From the NCBI GenBank assembly GCA_017451645.1, contig JAFTNZ010000018.1, positions 62,001 to 126,000 on the forward strand: a stretch of DNA of 64,000 bases. The letters run 5' to 3'. The number at the start of each line of letters is the position of its first letter. Within the stretch, counting starts at the first letter, position 1. A program made the translations under genes and the position numbers. The notes below the pieces were generated by a model. The model did no database searches and had not been told where the DNA came from. It saw only the letters and a program-made list of their open reading frames with translations. Positions 49,683 through 58,436 of the stretch are shown here, in pieces. The DNA is from Bacteroidaceae bacterium (GTDB lineage Bacteria > Bacteroidota > Bacteroidia > Bacteroidales > Bacteroidaceae).

Positions 49683-52043
49683 ATGAATCCACAAACAGAC
49701 TGTTTTCTCCCCCTCGGACATAAAGAGGATGCACTTGCCATTGTAAAAGAATTAAGAGATTGCCCACTCATCGGTGAAATCCACTTTATGTGTCCCGTGC
49801 CTCCTTCCGAGACTGATTGGTTACCTGCAGGATGCCATCTGTTGCCATGTCAGACACCATTCACACATGCAGCCAATCTGAGCATTATCCGCCAGTTGAT
49901 GCGAGGAGATTATGCCCTTATTTATACCAAATGTACCCCTATAAAATTGGGGTATAGAGCCATTGAACGAATGCTACACGTGGCTCATGCCACTCGCACA
50001 AGCATGGTCTATGCCGACCACCACGTGCAAAATGGAGAAACAGACCTGCCACATCCTCTCATTGATTATCAGGAAGGGAGTCTGCGCAACGACTTCGATT
50101 TTGGTGCTCTGCTGTTAGTGAATGAACAAGCATTGGCATCTGTTGCAAGCAGTGAATGCGGACATCTGAAACACTGCGGCTTCTATTTGTTGGCATTATC
50201 CTATATCAATAGCCAAAAGACACCGCCAGTTCATTTGAGTGAATATCTTTACACTATTCAGGAAAGTGACAAACGTACTTCGGGAGAGAAACAGTTTGAC
50301 TATGTCAATCCGTCACAATCTGAGGTCCAAAAAGAGATGGAAGAAGTGTGTACCAACTTCCTCAAGCAATGCAAAGCCTACATACATCCCAAAGAATTGT
50401 TTACTCCCGATTTCTCTGCAGGCAATTTCCAGAATGAAGCCTCAGTCATCATTCCTGTCAGAAATCGGGCACGTACCATAGCAGACGCAATAGCATCCGC
50501 CCTAACACAAAAAACTGACTTTACTTACAACGTCATCGTTGTGGACAACCACTCTACGGACGGAACCACAGACATCATTGCCCGACTGGCCTCTGATGAC
50601 AACCGACTCATCCACCTTCGTCCTCAACGCACAGACTTAGGCATAGGTGGTTGTTGGAATTTGGCAATACACCACCCACAATGCGGACGCTTTGCTGTAC
50701 AACTTGACAGTGACGATCTCTACAGCAGTGACACAACATTGCAAACAATGGTCAATGCATTCTACGAACAGAAGGCAGCCATGGTGGTGGGTTCATACCG
50801 TATGACGGACTTCAACCTGCAGACTCTTCCTCCCGGAATCATTGACCATCGTGAATGGACAGCAGAAAACGGGCACAATAATTTACTCCGCGTAAACGGA
50901 ATCGGAGCCCCTCGAGCTTTCTTCACTCCAGTGCTAAGAAATGAAGTAGAGATTCCAAACATCAGCTATGGTGAGGATTATGCTATCGCTCTGACCATTA
51001 GCCGGACTTACCGTATAGGCCGGGTATTCGATGTCGTCTATCTATGCCGGAGGTGGGAAGGAAACTCTGATGCCAACCTCAATATCCAACAAGTGAACGC
51101 TCATAATCAGTTGAAAGACAAATTGCGAACTTTCGAGCTAAATGCACGAAAGAAGAGCGATAAGTTCGGATTCCGCAACAAAACAGAACAATCTGTACCA
51201 GAAACGAAAGAGACTTGTAACGGTTTCATCCTGCAACAAAATGCCCCGCGCATACAATCAGCGTCAACCGATCTAAAAAAGATAGACAAACGTCCCTGCT
51301 TTCTTTGTAAAGAGAACCGCCCGACCACACAACTATCATGTGGCAGGATACGGAATTTTACAGCATTGGAGAACCCCTATCCTGTACTGAAAGAGCATCT
51401 GACCATCACCGCTAATTCACACGTACCGCAAACAATTCTTCCGCAACTGAGTTTGATGAAAGATTTGGCTCATGAGGACGAAAGATTAATCGTATTTTAC
51501 AATGGCCCCAAATGTGGTGCTTCAGCTCCTGATCATGCACATTTTCAAGTAGGAATCAACCCCGGACTTCCATTGACACACAAAAGCTACCCAAAAGAAC
51601 TTATAGCCAAAAAGATTTCTAATTCTTCTTCATCCGAAAGCCTCTATCTGCTCATCGACTACCCATGTCCAGTATTCCTCATAGAGACCAATTCACAGAT
51701 GGATGAATCCTGTTTGTTTGACACGCTCTACAAAGCACTCCCCCTTGTCGAAGGTGAAAGCGAACCACGGATGAATGTTCTCATCTGTTCTTCTAACATT
51801 TATGTTATCCCGCGCAGCAAACACCGTCCAAGTTGTTATTACGCCACAGAAGACGAGCAATTGTTGATCAGTCCAGCTTCTTTAGAAATGGCCGGTTTCT
51901 TCCCAATTGCCCGTAAAGAAGATTTTCTACGCATGGACGAACATAGAATAAAACATATTCTAAAAGAAGTCACCCTTTCTGGAGAAGAGATAAAAAAGGT
52001 TTGTCAACAGGTAAAAAACATTTTAGCAACAACCAAAGGATGA
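49683..52043 (+). CDS. glycosyltransferase fused to a DUF4922 GalT/HIT-type nucleotidyltransferase
   Basis: A 786-residue cytoplasmic protein in three parts. Residues 1-240 look like a degenerate GT-A domain ([23 protein letters not shown]). Residues about 253-480 are a family 2 glycosyltransferase ([29 protein letters not shown], metal site LDSDD with Asp342/344, SYGEDYAI). Residues about 510-780 are DUF4922, with Cys539-x2-Cys542 ([11 protein letters not shown]) and HxHxQ at 618-622 (DHAHFQ), the catalytic motif of galactose-1-phosphate uridylyltransferases and Ap4A phosphorylases. It may both activate and transfer a sugar. It is coupled (ATGA) to the SpoIID-like gene. Function unknown. Confidence 0.82.
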   Translation: MNPQTDCFLPLGHKEDALAIVKELRDCPLIGEIHFMCPVPPSETDWLPAGCHLLPCQTPFTHAANLSIIRQLMRGDYALIYTKCTPIKLGYRAIERMLHVAHATRTSMVYADHHVQNGETDLPHPLIDYQEGSLRNDFDFGALLLVNEQALASVASSECGHLKHCGFYLLALSYINSQKTPPVHLSEYLYTIQESDKRTSGEKQFDYVNPSQSEVQKEMEEVCTNFLKQCKAYIHPKELFTPDFSAGNFQNEASVIIPVRNRARTIADAIASALTQKTDFTYNVIVVDNHSTDGTTDIIARLASDDNRLIHLRPQRTDLGIGGCWNLAIHHPQCGRFAVQLDSDDLYSSDTTLQTMVNAFYEQKAAMVVGSYRMTDFNLQTLPPGIIDHREWTAENGHNNLLRVNGIGAPRAFFTPVLRNEVEIPNISYGEDYAIALTISRTYRIGRVFDVVYLCRRWEGNSDANLNIQQVNAHNQLKDKLRTFELNARKKSDKFGFRNKTEQSVPETKETCNGFILQQNAPRIQSASTDLKKIDKRPCFLCKENRPTTQLSCGRIRNFTALENPYPVLKEHLTITANSHVPQTILPQLSLMKDLAHEDERLIVFYNGPKCGASAPDHAHFQVGINPGLPLTHKSYPKELIAKKISNSSSSESLYLLIDYPCPVFLIETNSQMDESCLFDTLYKALPLVEGESEPRMNVLICSSNIYVIPRSKHRPSCYYATEDEQLLISPASLEMAGFFPIARKEDFLRMDEHRIKHILKEVTLSGEEIKKVCQQVKNILATTKG

Positions 52044-53356
52044 AAACACCATTAATCAACGTAGGTATCGTCAATGCACAAGAAATCAAGTTCTCCCTCA
52101 ATATGAACTATTCAGCCAAGGGAGGTACTTACCGTGGCGAACAGTCCGTATCCTTTAAGGAAGGAGGTATTTTGTGGAATGGGAATCTCTATCAGGAACT
52201 GACCTTCATCCCTATAGAAGATGATGCATCTTTTTCACTTTATGATGTCACGATCGGTATCAACTTTCATTGGGAACGACAAGAGACCCAGATATTCCAA
52301 GGCGTACTGAAATTAGTCATTGAAGAAGGGAAAATTACGGCCATCAACATCCTCTCGGTGGAGGATTATCTGGTTTCCGTCATCTCTTCAGAAATGAAAG
52401 CAACCTCCTCATTGGAATTTCTCAAAGCACACGCTGTAGTTTCCCGAAGTTGGCTTTATGCACAAATTGAGAGACGCAAGACTTTGGTAAAGAAGAATGT
52501 AGGAAACTTTTTTTCTTTCATCAAAAACGACACGGAACTCATCCGTTGGTATGACCGAGAAGACCACACAATCTTTGATGTATGTGCCGACGACCACTGC
52601 CAACGCTATCAGGGTATCACGAAAGCTACCAAAGAAGAAGTTGTCGAAGCCGTACTTGCCACCAGTGGACAAGTGCTGACATACCATGGAAACATTTGCG
52701 ATGCACGCTTCTCAAAATGTTGTGGTGGTATTACCGAAGAATTTGAATATTGTTGGGAAGACAAACATCTGCCTTACTTGAAAGCCAAAGCTGATATTCC
52801 AGAAAGGAAAGACAACACGACAGATCTGACACAAGAACAGAATGCCGATCATTGGATACGCACTAGTCCGAAAGCTTTCTGTAACACGAAAAACAAACGT
52901 ATCATTTCACAAATTCTAAATAATTATGACCAAGAAACTACCGATTTCTACAGATGGAAAGTCTGCTATACACAATCGGAACTGACAGAACTGATAAACC
53001 AACGCACCAAAATTGACTTCGGAGACATCATCGACCTCGTTCCTTTGCAACGTGGAAAATCAGGGAGAATCACCCGCCTGCAAATTGTTGGCAGCAAACG
53101 AAGCATGTGTATCGGCAAAGAGTTGGAAATACGACGCACTCTCTCAACTTCTCATCTCTTCAGTTCCGCCTTCGTCGTTGACAAAGGTGAACAGATTGAA
53201 GGTGTTCCACAAACATTCACTTTAACCGGAGCAGGTTGGGGACACGGTGTAGGACTATGCCAAATCGGAGCTGCGGTTATGGGAGAAAAAGGATATACAT
53301 ACGACCAAATATTGCTGCATTATTACGATGGTGCTGAGATAAGAACCATGTATTGA
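52040..53356 (+). CDS. SpoIID/LytB-like protein without visible signal peptide
   Basis: The ATG at 52040 overlaps the preceding stop (ATGA), giving 438 residues. The SpoIID domain is clear: [34 protein letters not shown] with the catalytic-type Glu118; His176, Cys182, His186 and Cys187 ([14 protein letters not shown]) resemble the zinc cluster of clostridial Spo[18 protein letters not shown] lies near the C-terminus. SpoIID trims peptide-free glycan strands of the wall. No signal peptide or membrane helix is seen, so it may be cytoplasmic, which is unusual. It is followed 23 bp later by the AmpG-like gene. Confidence 0.85.
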   Translation: MKTPLINVGIVNAQEIKFSLNMNYSAKGGTYRGEQSVSFKEGGILWNGNLYQELTFIPIEDDASFSLYDVTIGINFHWERQETQIFQGVLKLVIEEGKITAINILSVEDYLVSVISSEMKATSSLEFLKAHAVVSRSWLYAQIERRKTLVKKNVGNFFSFIKNDTELIRWYDREDHTIFDVCADDHCQRYQGITKATKEEVVEAVLATSGQVLTYHGNICDARFSKCCGGITEEFEYCWEDKHLPYLKAKADIPERKDNTTDLTQEQNADHWIRTSPKAFCNTKNKRIISQILNNYDQETTDFYRWKVCYTQSELTELINQRTKIDFGDIIDLVPLQRGKSGRITRLQIVGSKRSMCIGKELEIRRTLSTSHLFSSAFVVDKGEQIEGVPQTFTLTGAGWGHGVGLCQIGAAVMGEKGYTYDQILLHYYDGAEIRTMY

Positions 53357-53379
53357 CCAAATCATAGACACACACAAAC

Positions 53380-54675
53380 ATGGAAAAGACCAAACATTCA
53401 GCATGGAGCTGGATACCCACACTCTATTTTGCCGAGGGACTTCCTTATTTTGCCGTCATGTCATTGGCTGTCATCATGTATCAGAACATGGGATTGAGTG
53501 ACAAGGAAGTAGCCTTTTATACAAGTTGGTTGGGACTTCCTTGGGTCATCAAGCCCATATGGAGCCCCTTCATAGACATCATCCGAACCAAACGATTTTG
53601 GGTACTTTCCATGCAAGGCCTGATGGCTGCTGCGTTCGCTTGCATCGCATTCTTCATGCCTACCACATTTCTTGTGCAAGGAACTATGTCTTGCTTTGCC
53701 TTGATGGCCTTTGCCAGCGCCACCCACGATATTGCAGCCGATGGTTACTATATGCTGGCACTCAATCCCAAAGAACAATCATTCTTTGTCGGTCTACGGA
53801 ATACATTTTATCGTTGTGGAAGTATTTTTGGCCAAGGAGTATTGGTTATGTTGGCAGGTTTATTGGCTGAAGGAAAGATTTTTCCTGAATTCAAAGGGAA
53901 TGTTGTCCTCAGCTGGACCATAGTATTCTACTTGCTCTGTGCCATTTTTATTACTCTTTTCCTTTATCACAGCCGCACCATGCCAAAAGTAGAAAAAACT
54001 CCAGCCCCCTGCAACAATCAAAGCTTCAGACATCTGTTGGAAGAGTTCTGTAAGACTGTCGTATCCTTTTTTCAAAAACAACATATCGGATGGGCACTAT
54101 TCTTTATTTTGACTTACCGATTGGGAGAATCACAGTTGGCAAAGATTGCACCTCTTTTTGTGTTGGCCACACCAGAGAAAGGAGGTCTGGGACTTTCTAC
54201 AACCACGGTCGGTGGAATTTACGGTACCCTTGGTGTTATAGCTCTGCTGTCAGGAGGTATAGTTGCAGGCATCATGGTATCACGTAAGGGACTGAAATAT
54301 TGGATTATCCCCATGGCATTAGCCATCAATATTCCCGATATTCTTTATGTTTTTCTGGCTTGGATCCAATGCTCTAATCTTTGGATTATCACCTCTTGTG
54401 TTGTCATTGAACAATTTGGATACGGCATCGGATTTGCTGCTTATATGCTATACCTTATATATATAGCACGCGGAGCACACAAGACGGCACATTATGCTAT
54501 AGCCACAGGCTTGATGGCTGCAGGCATGGCCTTTCCTGGTATGATAGCCGGATGGCTTTCCGACAATTTGGGATACACCTCCTTTTTTATCATTGTCTGT
54601 CTTTGTACAATTCCAGGCATTCTTGCCTCATTTAAAATCCGACGACTATTACCTGCCGAATTTGGAAAGGAGTAA
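53380..54675 (+). CDS. ampG: AmpG-like MFS permease (muropeptide importer type)
   Basis: A 431-residue inner-membrane protein with about 12 hydrophobic helices. The first segment, LYFAEGLPYFAVMSLAVIMYQNMGLSDKEVAFYTSWLGLPWVIKPIWSP, is typical of AmpG and related carriers; the second half has the GIVAGIMVSRKGLKYWIIPMAL loop. AmpG imports GlcNAc-anhydroMurNAc peptides for recycling. In Bacteroidetes similar carriers serve MurNAc use. Its place behind a SpoIID-like gene and a nucleotidyltransferase fusion supports a cell-wall recycling role. Substrate is inferred. Confidence 0.87.
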   Translation: MEKTKHSAWSWIPTLYFAEGLPYFAVMSLAVIMYQNMGLSDKEVAFYTSWLGLPWVIKPIWSPFIDIIRTKRFWVLSMQGLMAAAFACIAFFMPTTFLVQGTMSCFALMAFASATHDIAADGYYMLALNPKEQSFFVGLRNTFYRCGSIFGQGVLVMLAGLLAEGKIFPEFKGNVVLSWTIVFYLLCAIFITLFLYHSRTMPKVEKTPAPCNNQSFRHLLEEFCKTVVSFFQKQHIGWALFFILTYRLGESQLAKIAPLFVLATPEKGGLGLSTTTVGGIYGTLGVIALLSGGIVAGIMVSRKGLKYWIIPMALAINIPDILYVFLAWIQCSNLWIITSCVVIEQFGYGIGFAAYMLYLIYIARGAHKTAHYAIATGLMAAGMAFPGMIAGWLSDNLGYTSFFIIVCLCTIPGILASFKIRRLLPAEFGKE

Positions 54676-54797
54676 TGCCATATAGAAAATTCGAAGATTG
54701 AATCAAGAATATCTCACTTTTCATGAACAAAATCAAGAAAAGAAGAAAAAAAGAAAAAAAATACAGCAAAAATGATACAACCTATTTAAAAAGTGCC

Positions 54798-54805
54798 TAA
54801 CTTTG
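54798..54805 (+). promoter_or_regulatory. -7 element of the Cys-rich lipoprotein gene
   Basis: TAACTTTG, 48 bp upstream of the ATG at 54854; no clear TTG at -33. Confidence 0.5.
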
Positions 54806-54853
54806 CAGCGTTTTTTTAAAGCAAATATTTTTTAAGATTTAAAAGCAAAGAAA

Positions 54854-55057
54854 ATGAAAAAGTTAGTTTTTGTATTCGCAGCTTTCGCTGCCATCTCTTT
54901 CGCATCTTGCGGAGGTAACACTACAGCAAACAACGAAACTGCAGATACTGTAGTTGTCGCAGAAGAAACCGTATGCAGCAATGACACAACAAAGTGTGAT
55001 TCAGTTTGCACAACTCCTTGCGACTCTGTAAAATGCGATTCTACTTGCACAAAGTAA
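54854..55057 (+). CDS. Cys-rich mini-lipoprotein
   Basis: A 67-residue product with a signal peptide and lipobox (FASCG, Cys19). After a Thr/Glu linker it has six more Cys at 41, 48, 52, 56, 61 and 65, in the repeating pattern CDSVC/CDSVKC/CDSTC. It may bind metal or form disulfides at the outer membrane. I recognise no family. Own promoter and terminator make it a real gene despite its size. Confidence 0.8.
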   Translation: MKKLVFVFAAFAAISFASCGGNTTANNETADTVVVAEETVCSNDTTKCDSVCTTPCDSVKCDSTCTK

Positions 55058-55082
55058 TCCAAAAGACTCACAGAGAGAATTG

Positions 55083-55118
55083 AAAGTCTGCCGTGCAAAA
55101 GCACAACAGACTTTTTTT
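55083..55118 (+). terminator. intrinsic terminator of the Cys-rich lipoprotein gene
   Basis: AAAGTCTG (55083-55090) pairs with CAGACTTT (55107-55114), with an inner GTGC/GCAC pair, then a run of T. It overlaps the first codons of an upstream start sometimes assigned to the YqeY gene, which argues for the later start. Confidence 0.85.
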
Positions 55119-55166
55119 GTATCTGAACAAATTTCCAATAACTGTATAAATAAAAAATACTCCACT

Positions 55167-55616
55167 ATGCTATTCGACCAAATCAGTAATGACATCAAAG
55201 AGGCCATGAAGTCGCGTGACAAAATACGCCTGGAAACCCTACGTAATGTCAAAAAAGTATTTCTTGAAGCCAAAACAGCCCCAGGAGCAAACGATGTGCT
55301 GACTGATGAAACGGCACTCAAACTCATCCAAAAGTTAGCAAAGCAAGGACGAGATGCTGCCGCCATTTACGAAAGTCAAGGACGTTCAGACCTTGCTTCT
55401 GATGAACTGGCACAAGTATCCGTATTGGAAGAATATATGCCCAAACAACTTTCTACAGACGAACTAACTGCAGTTTTAAAAGAAATCATTGCCACCGTTG
55501 GTGCTGTAGGACCACAAGATATGGGAAAAGTAATGAATATGGCCACTAAGCAATTGGCCGGACGTGCAGAGGGACGTACTATCTCTGCATGCGTGAAAGA
55601 GCTATTGACTAAATAA
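55167..55616 (+). CDS. GatB/YqeY-domain protein
   Basis: The ATG at 55167 gives a 149-residue protein of normal family length; the longer frame from 55080 runs through a terminator. MLFDQISNDIKEAMKSRDKIRLETLRNVKK and QVSVLEEYMPKQLSTDEL are typical of YqeY, related to the C-terminal domain of GatB. Its role in tRNA handling or amidotransferase function is not established. Confidence 0.92.
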   Translation: MLFDQISNDIKEAMKSRDKIRLETLRNVKKVFLEAKTAPGANDVLTDETALKLIQKLAKQGRDAAAIYESQGRSDLASDELAQVSVLEEYMPKQLSTDELTAVLKEIIATVGAVGPQDMGKVMNMATKQLAGRAEGRTISACVKELLTK

Positions 55617-55657
55617 TTCAAAAGGAATATTCCCTATCCTCCAAATGAAGAGAGAAG

Positions 55658-55701
55658 GTGTGCATTCTATGTTTCGATGAAATAAAACATAGAATGCACA
55701 C
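55658..55701. repeat. perfect 17-bp inverted repeat after the YqeY gene
   Basis: GTGTGCATTCTATGTTT (55658-55674) pairs exactly with AAACATAGAATGCACAC (55685-55701), 10-nt loop. Neither strand has a T-run after it, so it is a strong RNA hairpin or a protein site rather than a standard terminator. Confidence 0.75.
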
Positions 55702-55743
55702 TACCGACTCTTTAAAGGAAATTAAGGGAAGACCAATTACACT

Positions 55744-56643
55744 ATGGACAGAAAACTTTTGGGGCATTTTGCATGCTTCATTGCATATTCCATCTTCGGC
55801 ATTAACATCATTGTCTGCAAGGATTTGACAAGTGGACACCTTATTTCACCAATAGCTCTATTCTGCCTACGCTCCACCGGAGCAGGAGTCTTATTTTGGT
55901 TGATTTCATTGTTTTTTCCTGTTGAAAAGATTAGGCAAAAAGATTATCTGAGAATATTCTTCGCTTCTATATTGGGCTTCTTTCTCACTCAAATAACTTT
56001 TCTTATCGCTATCCCTGATATCACCCCCATGGACTGTTCCATCGTTAGTTCTATCTCACCCATCCTGACAATGTTCATAGCCTCCTTTACGTTGAAAGAA
56101 CCTATCACCTTGCGTAAAGCAGGAGGTGTTACTCTTAGTTTTTGTGGTATCATATTCCTTATACTCAACAGTACATCCATGTCGGATCCTTCACGACAGA
56201 CAAGTATTCAAGGTATCCTACTCATTATAGCTAACTGTCTTAGTTTTTCACTCTACTTAGGTTTATTCAAACCTGTTATCGCTCGCTACTCAGTAATTAC
56301 ATTCATGAAGTGGATATTCCTGTTCTCCACCCTTTTATCACTTCCGTTTTCCAGTTTCGAAATAGCATCCATCAACTATGCCGGTCTATCTGCCACCTTC
56401 TTGCTCGAATTGACTTACCTCATCGTATGTGCCACTTTCATCACTTATTTTCTTATCCCCATCGGACAGAAATGCATACGTCCTACATTAGTCAGTATGT
56501 ATTCCTATGTACAACCGATAATCGCTATCGCCATCAGTATCTTTTTGGGCATGGACACTCTCAGTTGGCAAAAAGTATTTGCTGCCATCATGGTTTTCGG
56601 CGGAGTCTTCATGGTCAACTATAGTCGTAGCGCAAAAGTATAA
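55744..56643 (+). CDS. EamA/DMT-family transporter
   Basis: A 299-residue inner-membrane protein with ten predicted helices in two EamA repeats (GHFACFIAYSIFGINIIVCKDL and the second half from about residue 155, QGILLIIANCLSFSLYLGLF). MDCSIVSSISPILTMFIASFTLKEPITLRKAGGVTLSFCGI is the typical end of repeat one. DMT carriers export amino acids, nucleosides or drugs; the substrate is unknown. Confidence 0.93.
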   Translation: MDRKLLGHFACFIAYSIFGINIIVCKDLTSGHLISPIALFCLRSTGAGVLFWLISLFFPVEKIRQKDYLRIFFASILGFFLTQITFLIAIPDITPMDCSIVSSISPILTMFIASFTLKEPITLRKAGGVTLSFCGIIFLILNSTSMSDPSRQTSIQGILLIIANCLSFSLYLGLFKPVIARYSVITFMKWIFLFSTLLSLPFSSFEIASINYAGLSATFLLELTYLIVCATFITYFLIPIGQKCIRPTLVSMYSYVQPIIAIAISIFLGMDTLSWQKVFAAIMVFGGVFMVNYSRSAKV

Positions 56644-56657
56644 AACCTCAAACGTAC

Positions 56658-56707
56658 ACAAAAAAAAATACGCGGACTTAATTGCAAAACAATTATAATC
56701 CGCGTAT
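56658..56707 (-). terminator. intrinsic terminator of degP
   Basis: ATACGCGGA (56668-56676) pairs with TCCGCGTAT (56699-56707), inner ATTG/CAAT pair, followed on the minus strand by eight or more T. It is 24 bp after the degP stop and between convergent genes. Confidence 0.87.
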
Positions 56708-56730
56708 GTAGCCTCAAGGAGGAGGTTCAT

Positions 56731-58248
56731 TTATTCTGCTTCGGACAAATCCACAGCAAAATTCACACGCTTGCCAGAAGGCATAATGGCGGTAATAAAG
56801 AGCACTTGCTCAGGAGATTGAGCGGCATCTTTCAGAACCCCTTCCAAATCACTAACTTTGCGGAGAGGCTGATTATTAGCTTTCAGCAAAATGATACCTT
56901 TACGAATACCAGCATCCTTCATTTTTCCATCAGTCACTCCCGTTACTTGCAAACCATATCCAAGGTTTAATTGACGACGAATATCATCAGGAAGTTCCTT
57001 AAAAGCCGCACCAAGGATATCCATATCCACTCCTTTCACCACTTTGGTATTACCCTGAGCATTCTTTAACGTAACGGAAAGAGTCTCTTCCTTTTTGTTA
57101 CGGATGAGTTTCACTTTGACTTTATCTCCCGGACGATGTTGTGCCAAGGCTTCTTGCAAATCAGCCATACTCTTGACTGTTTTGTTATCTATACCAACAA
57201 TTACATCATCCACCAAAATTCCGGCTTCCGCGGCAGAGCCACCTTCAACGACTTCACTCACTAAAACACCATCAACAACACCTAATTCATCGGCCTTTTT
57301 CTTTAATTCTTCATTAAAATCATTACCACTGAGACTGCCACCCATAATACCCAACAATGCACGTTGCACGGTACCATATTGTTTGAGGTCAGTTACCACC
57401 TTGGTCATAATACTTGTAGGAATAGCAAAACCATAGCCAGCATAAGCCCCTGTAGGAGAAGAGAGAACGGCATTTATACCCACCAGTTCACCGGCACTAT
57501 TGACCAATGCGCCACCAGAATTCCCCTGATTGATAGCTGCATCTGTCTGAATAAAAGACTCAATACCATTGTTATAGACTCCCAACGAACGCGCCTTGGC
57601 ACTGACAATACCAGCTGTAACAGTAGCATTAAGATTGAAGGGGTTACCTACAGCCAACACCCATTCTCCAACCCTCAATGCCTCAGAATCACCAATAGGA
57701 AGTGTCGGAAGTTCATCTTCCACTTCAATCTTAACAAGAGCCAAATCCGTATTGGGATCAGCCCCGATAATGCGTCCTTTAAACTCGCGATTGTCATTCA
57801 GTTTCACACTAATCTCATCCGCACCTTCTATCACATGATTGTTCGTGACAATATAGCCATCTTTGGAAATAATCACTCCTGACCCAAAGCCAACGCGAGG
57901 CTGCGTCTGTACCTGACGTTGACGGGCACCACCTCCATAGGGACTTCCAAAGAAATAGTCAAAAAGATCCATTGGCTGTTGTACCGTCTGCACCTTACCT
58001 AACTGCGTTGATTTGATATGTACTACGGCATGAAGAGAATTTTCCGCTGCCTGCGTCAAATCGACAGGCTGCCCGGCTTGTGCACTATAGGTAGCCATTA
58101 TCTGGCTACCAGGTTGGAATGTCTGTTCAAAAGAGGTTACCGATACCGGTTCTTTGGAACGCATCAGGTAACATGTTCCACCAGCCACACCTGCACTTAA
58201 CAAAGCTACCATTACAAATTTACCCACATTTTTAGTTGCCTGTTTCAT
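56731..58248 (-). CDS. degP: Do-family serine protease (DegP/HtrA)
   Basis: A 505-residue periplasmic protease-chaperone. A signal or anchor helix (FVMVALLSAGVAGGTCYLM) comes first; then the trypsin-like domain with His in VTNNHVIEGAD, Asp in NTDLALVKIE and Ser in NQGNSGGALVN. Two PDZ domains follow (from about residues 300 and 400; VEGGSAAEAGILVDDVIVGID and AGIRKGIILLKANNQ). It degrades misfolded envelope proteins under stress. Confidence 0.95.
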   Translation of the reverse strand: MKQATKNVGKFVMVALLSAGVAGGTCYLMRSKEPVSVTSFEQTFQPGSQIMATYSAQAGQPVDLTQAAENSLHAVVHIKSTQLGKVQTVQQPMDLFDYFFGSPYGGGARQRQVQTQPRVGFGSGVIISKDGYIVTNNHVIEGADEISVKLNDNREFKGRIIGADPNTDLALVKIEVEDELPTLPIGDSEALRVGEWVLAVGNPFNLNATVTAGIVSAKARSLGVYNNGIESFIQTDAAINQGNSGGALVNSAGELVGINAVLSSPTGAYAGYGFAIPTSIMTKVVTDLKQYGTVQRALLGIMGGSLSGNDFNEELKKKADELGVVDGVLVSEVVEGGSAAEAGILVDDVIVGIDNKTVKSMADLQEALAQHRPGDKVKVKLIRNKKEETLSVTLKNAQGNTKVVKGVDMDILGAAFKELPDDIRRQLNLGYGLQVTGVTDGKMKDAGIRKGIILLKANNQPLRKVSDLEGVLKDAAQSPEQVLFITAIMPSGKRVNFAVDLSEAE

Positions 58249-58304
58249 AACTTAATATAGTTTAAATTGTTAATTCAACTTTTCATTTTAACTTTTAAGC
58301 AATG

Positions 58305-58312
58305 CAAATATA
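58305..58312 (-). promoter_or_regulatory. -7 element of degP
   Basis: TATATTTG on the minus strand, 56 bp upstream of the ATG; the -33 box is poor. Confidence 0.45.
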
Positions 58313-58436
58313 GATACAAAAAACATAGCAAAACAGCTTTAAAGTGCTTTTTTGTTCACTTTTAACAAAGAAAGTACACAACTTAACAGTCATTAAACGC
58401 GCAAAAGAAGCTTTTTACATTCTTTCAAAATGTCTG

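Noticed and set aside
55080-55166. A 29-residue N-terminal extension of the YqeY protein
   Set aside because: It is translated from the terminator of the preceding gene; the family starts at the ATG at 55167.
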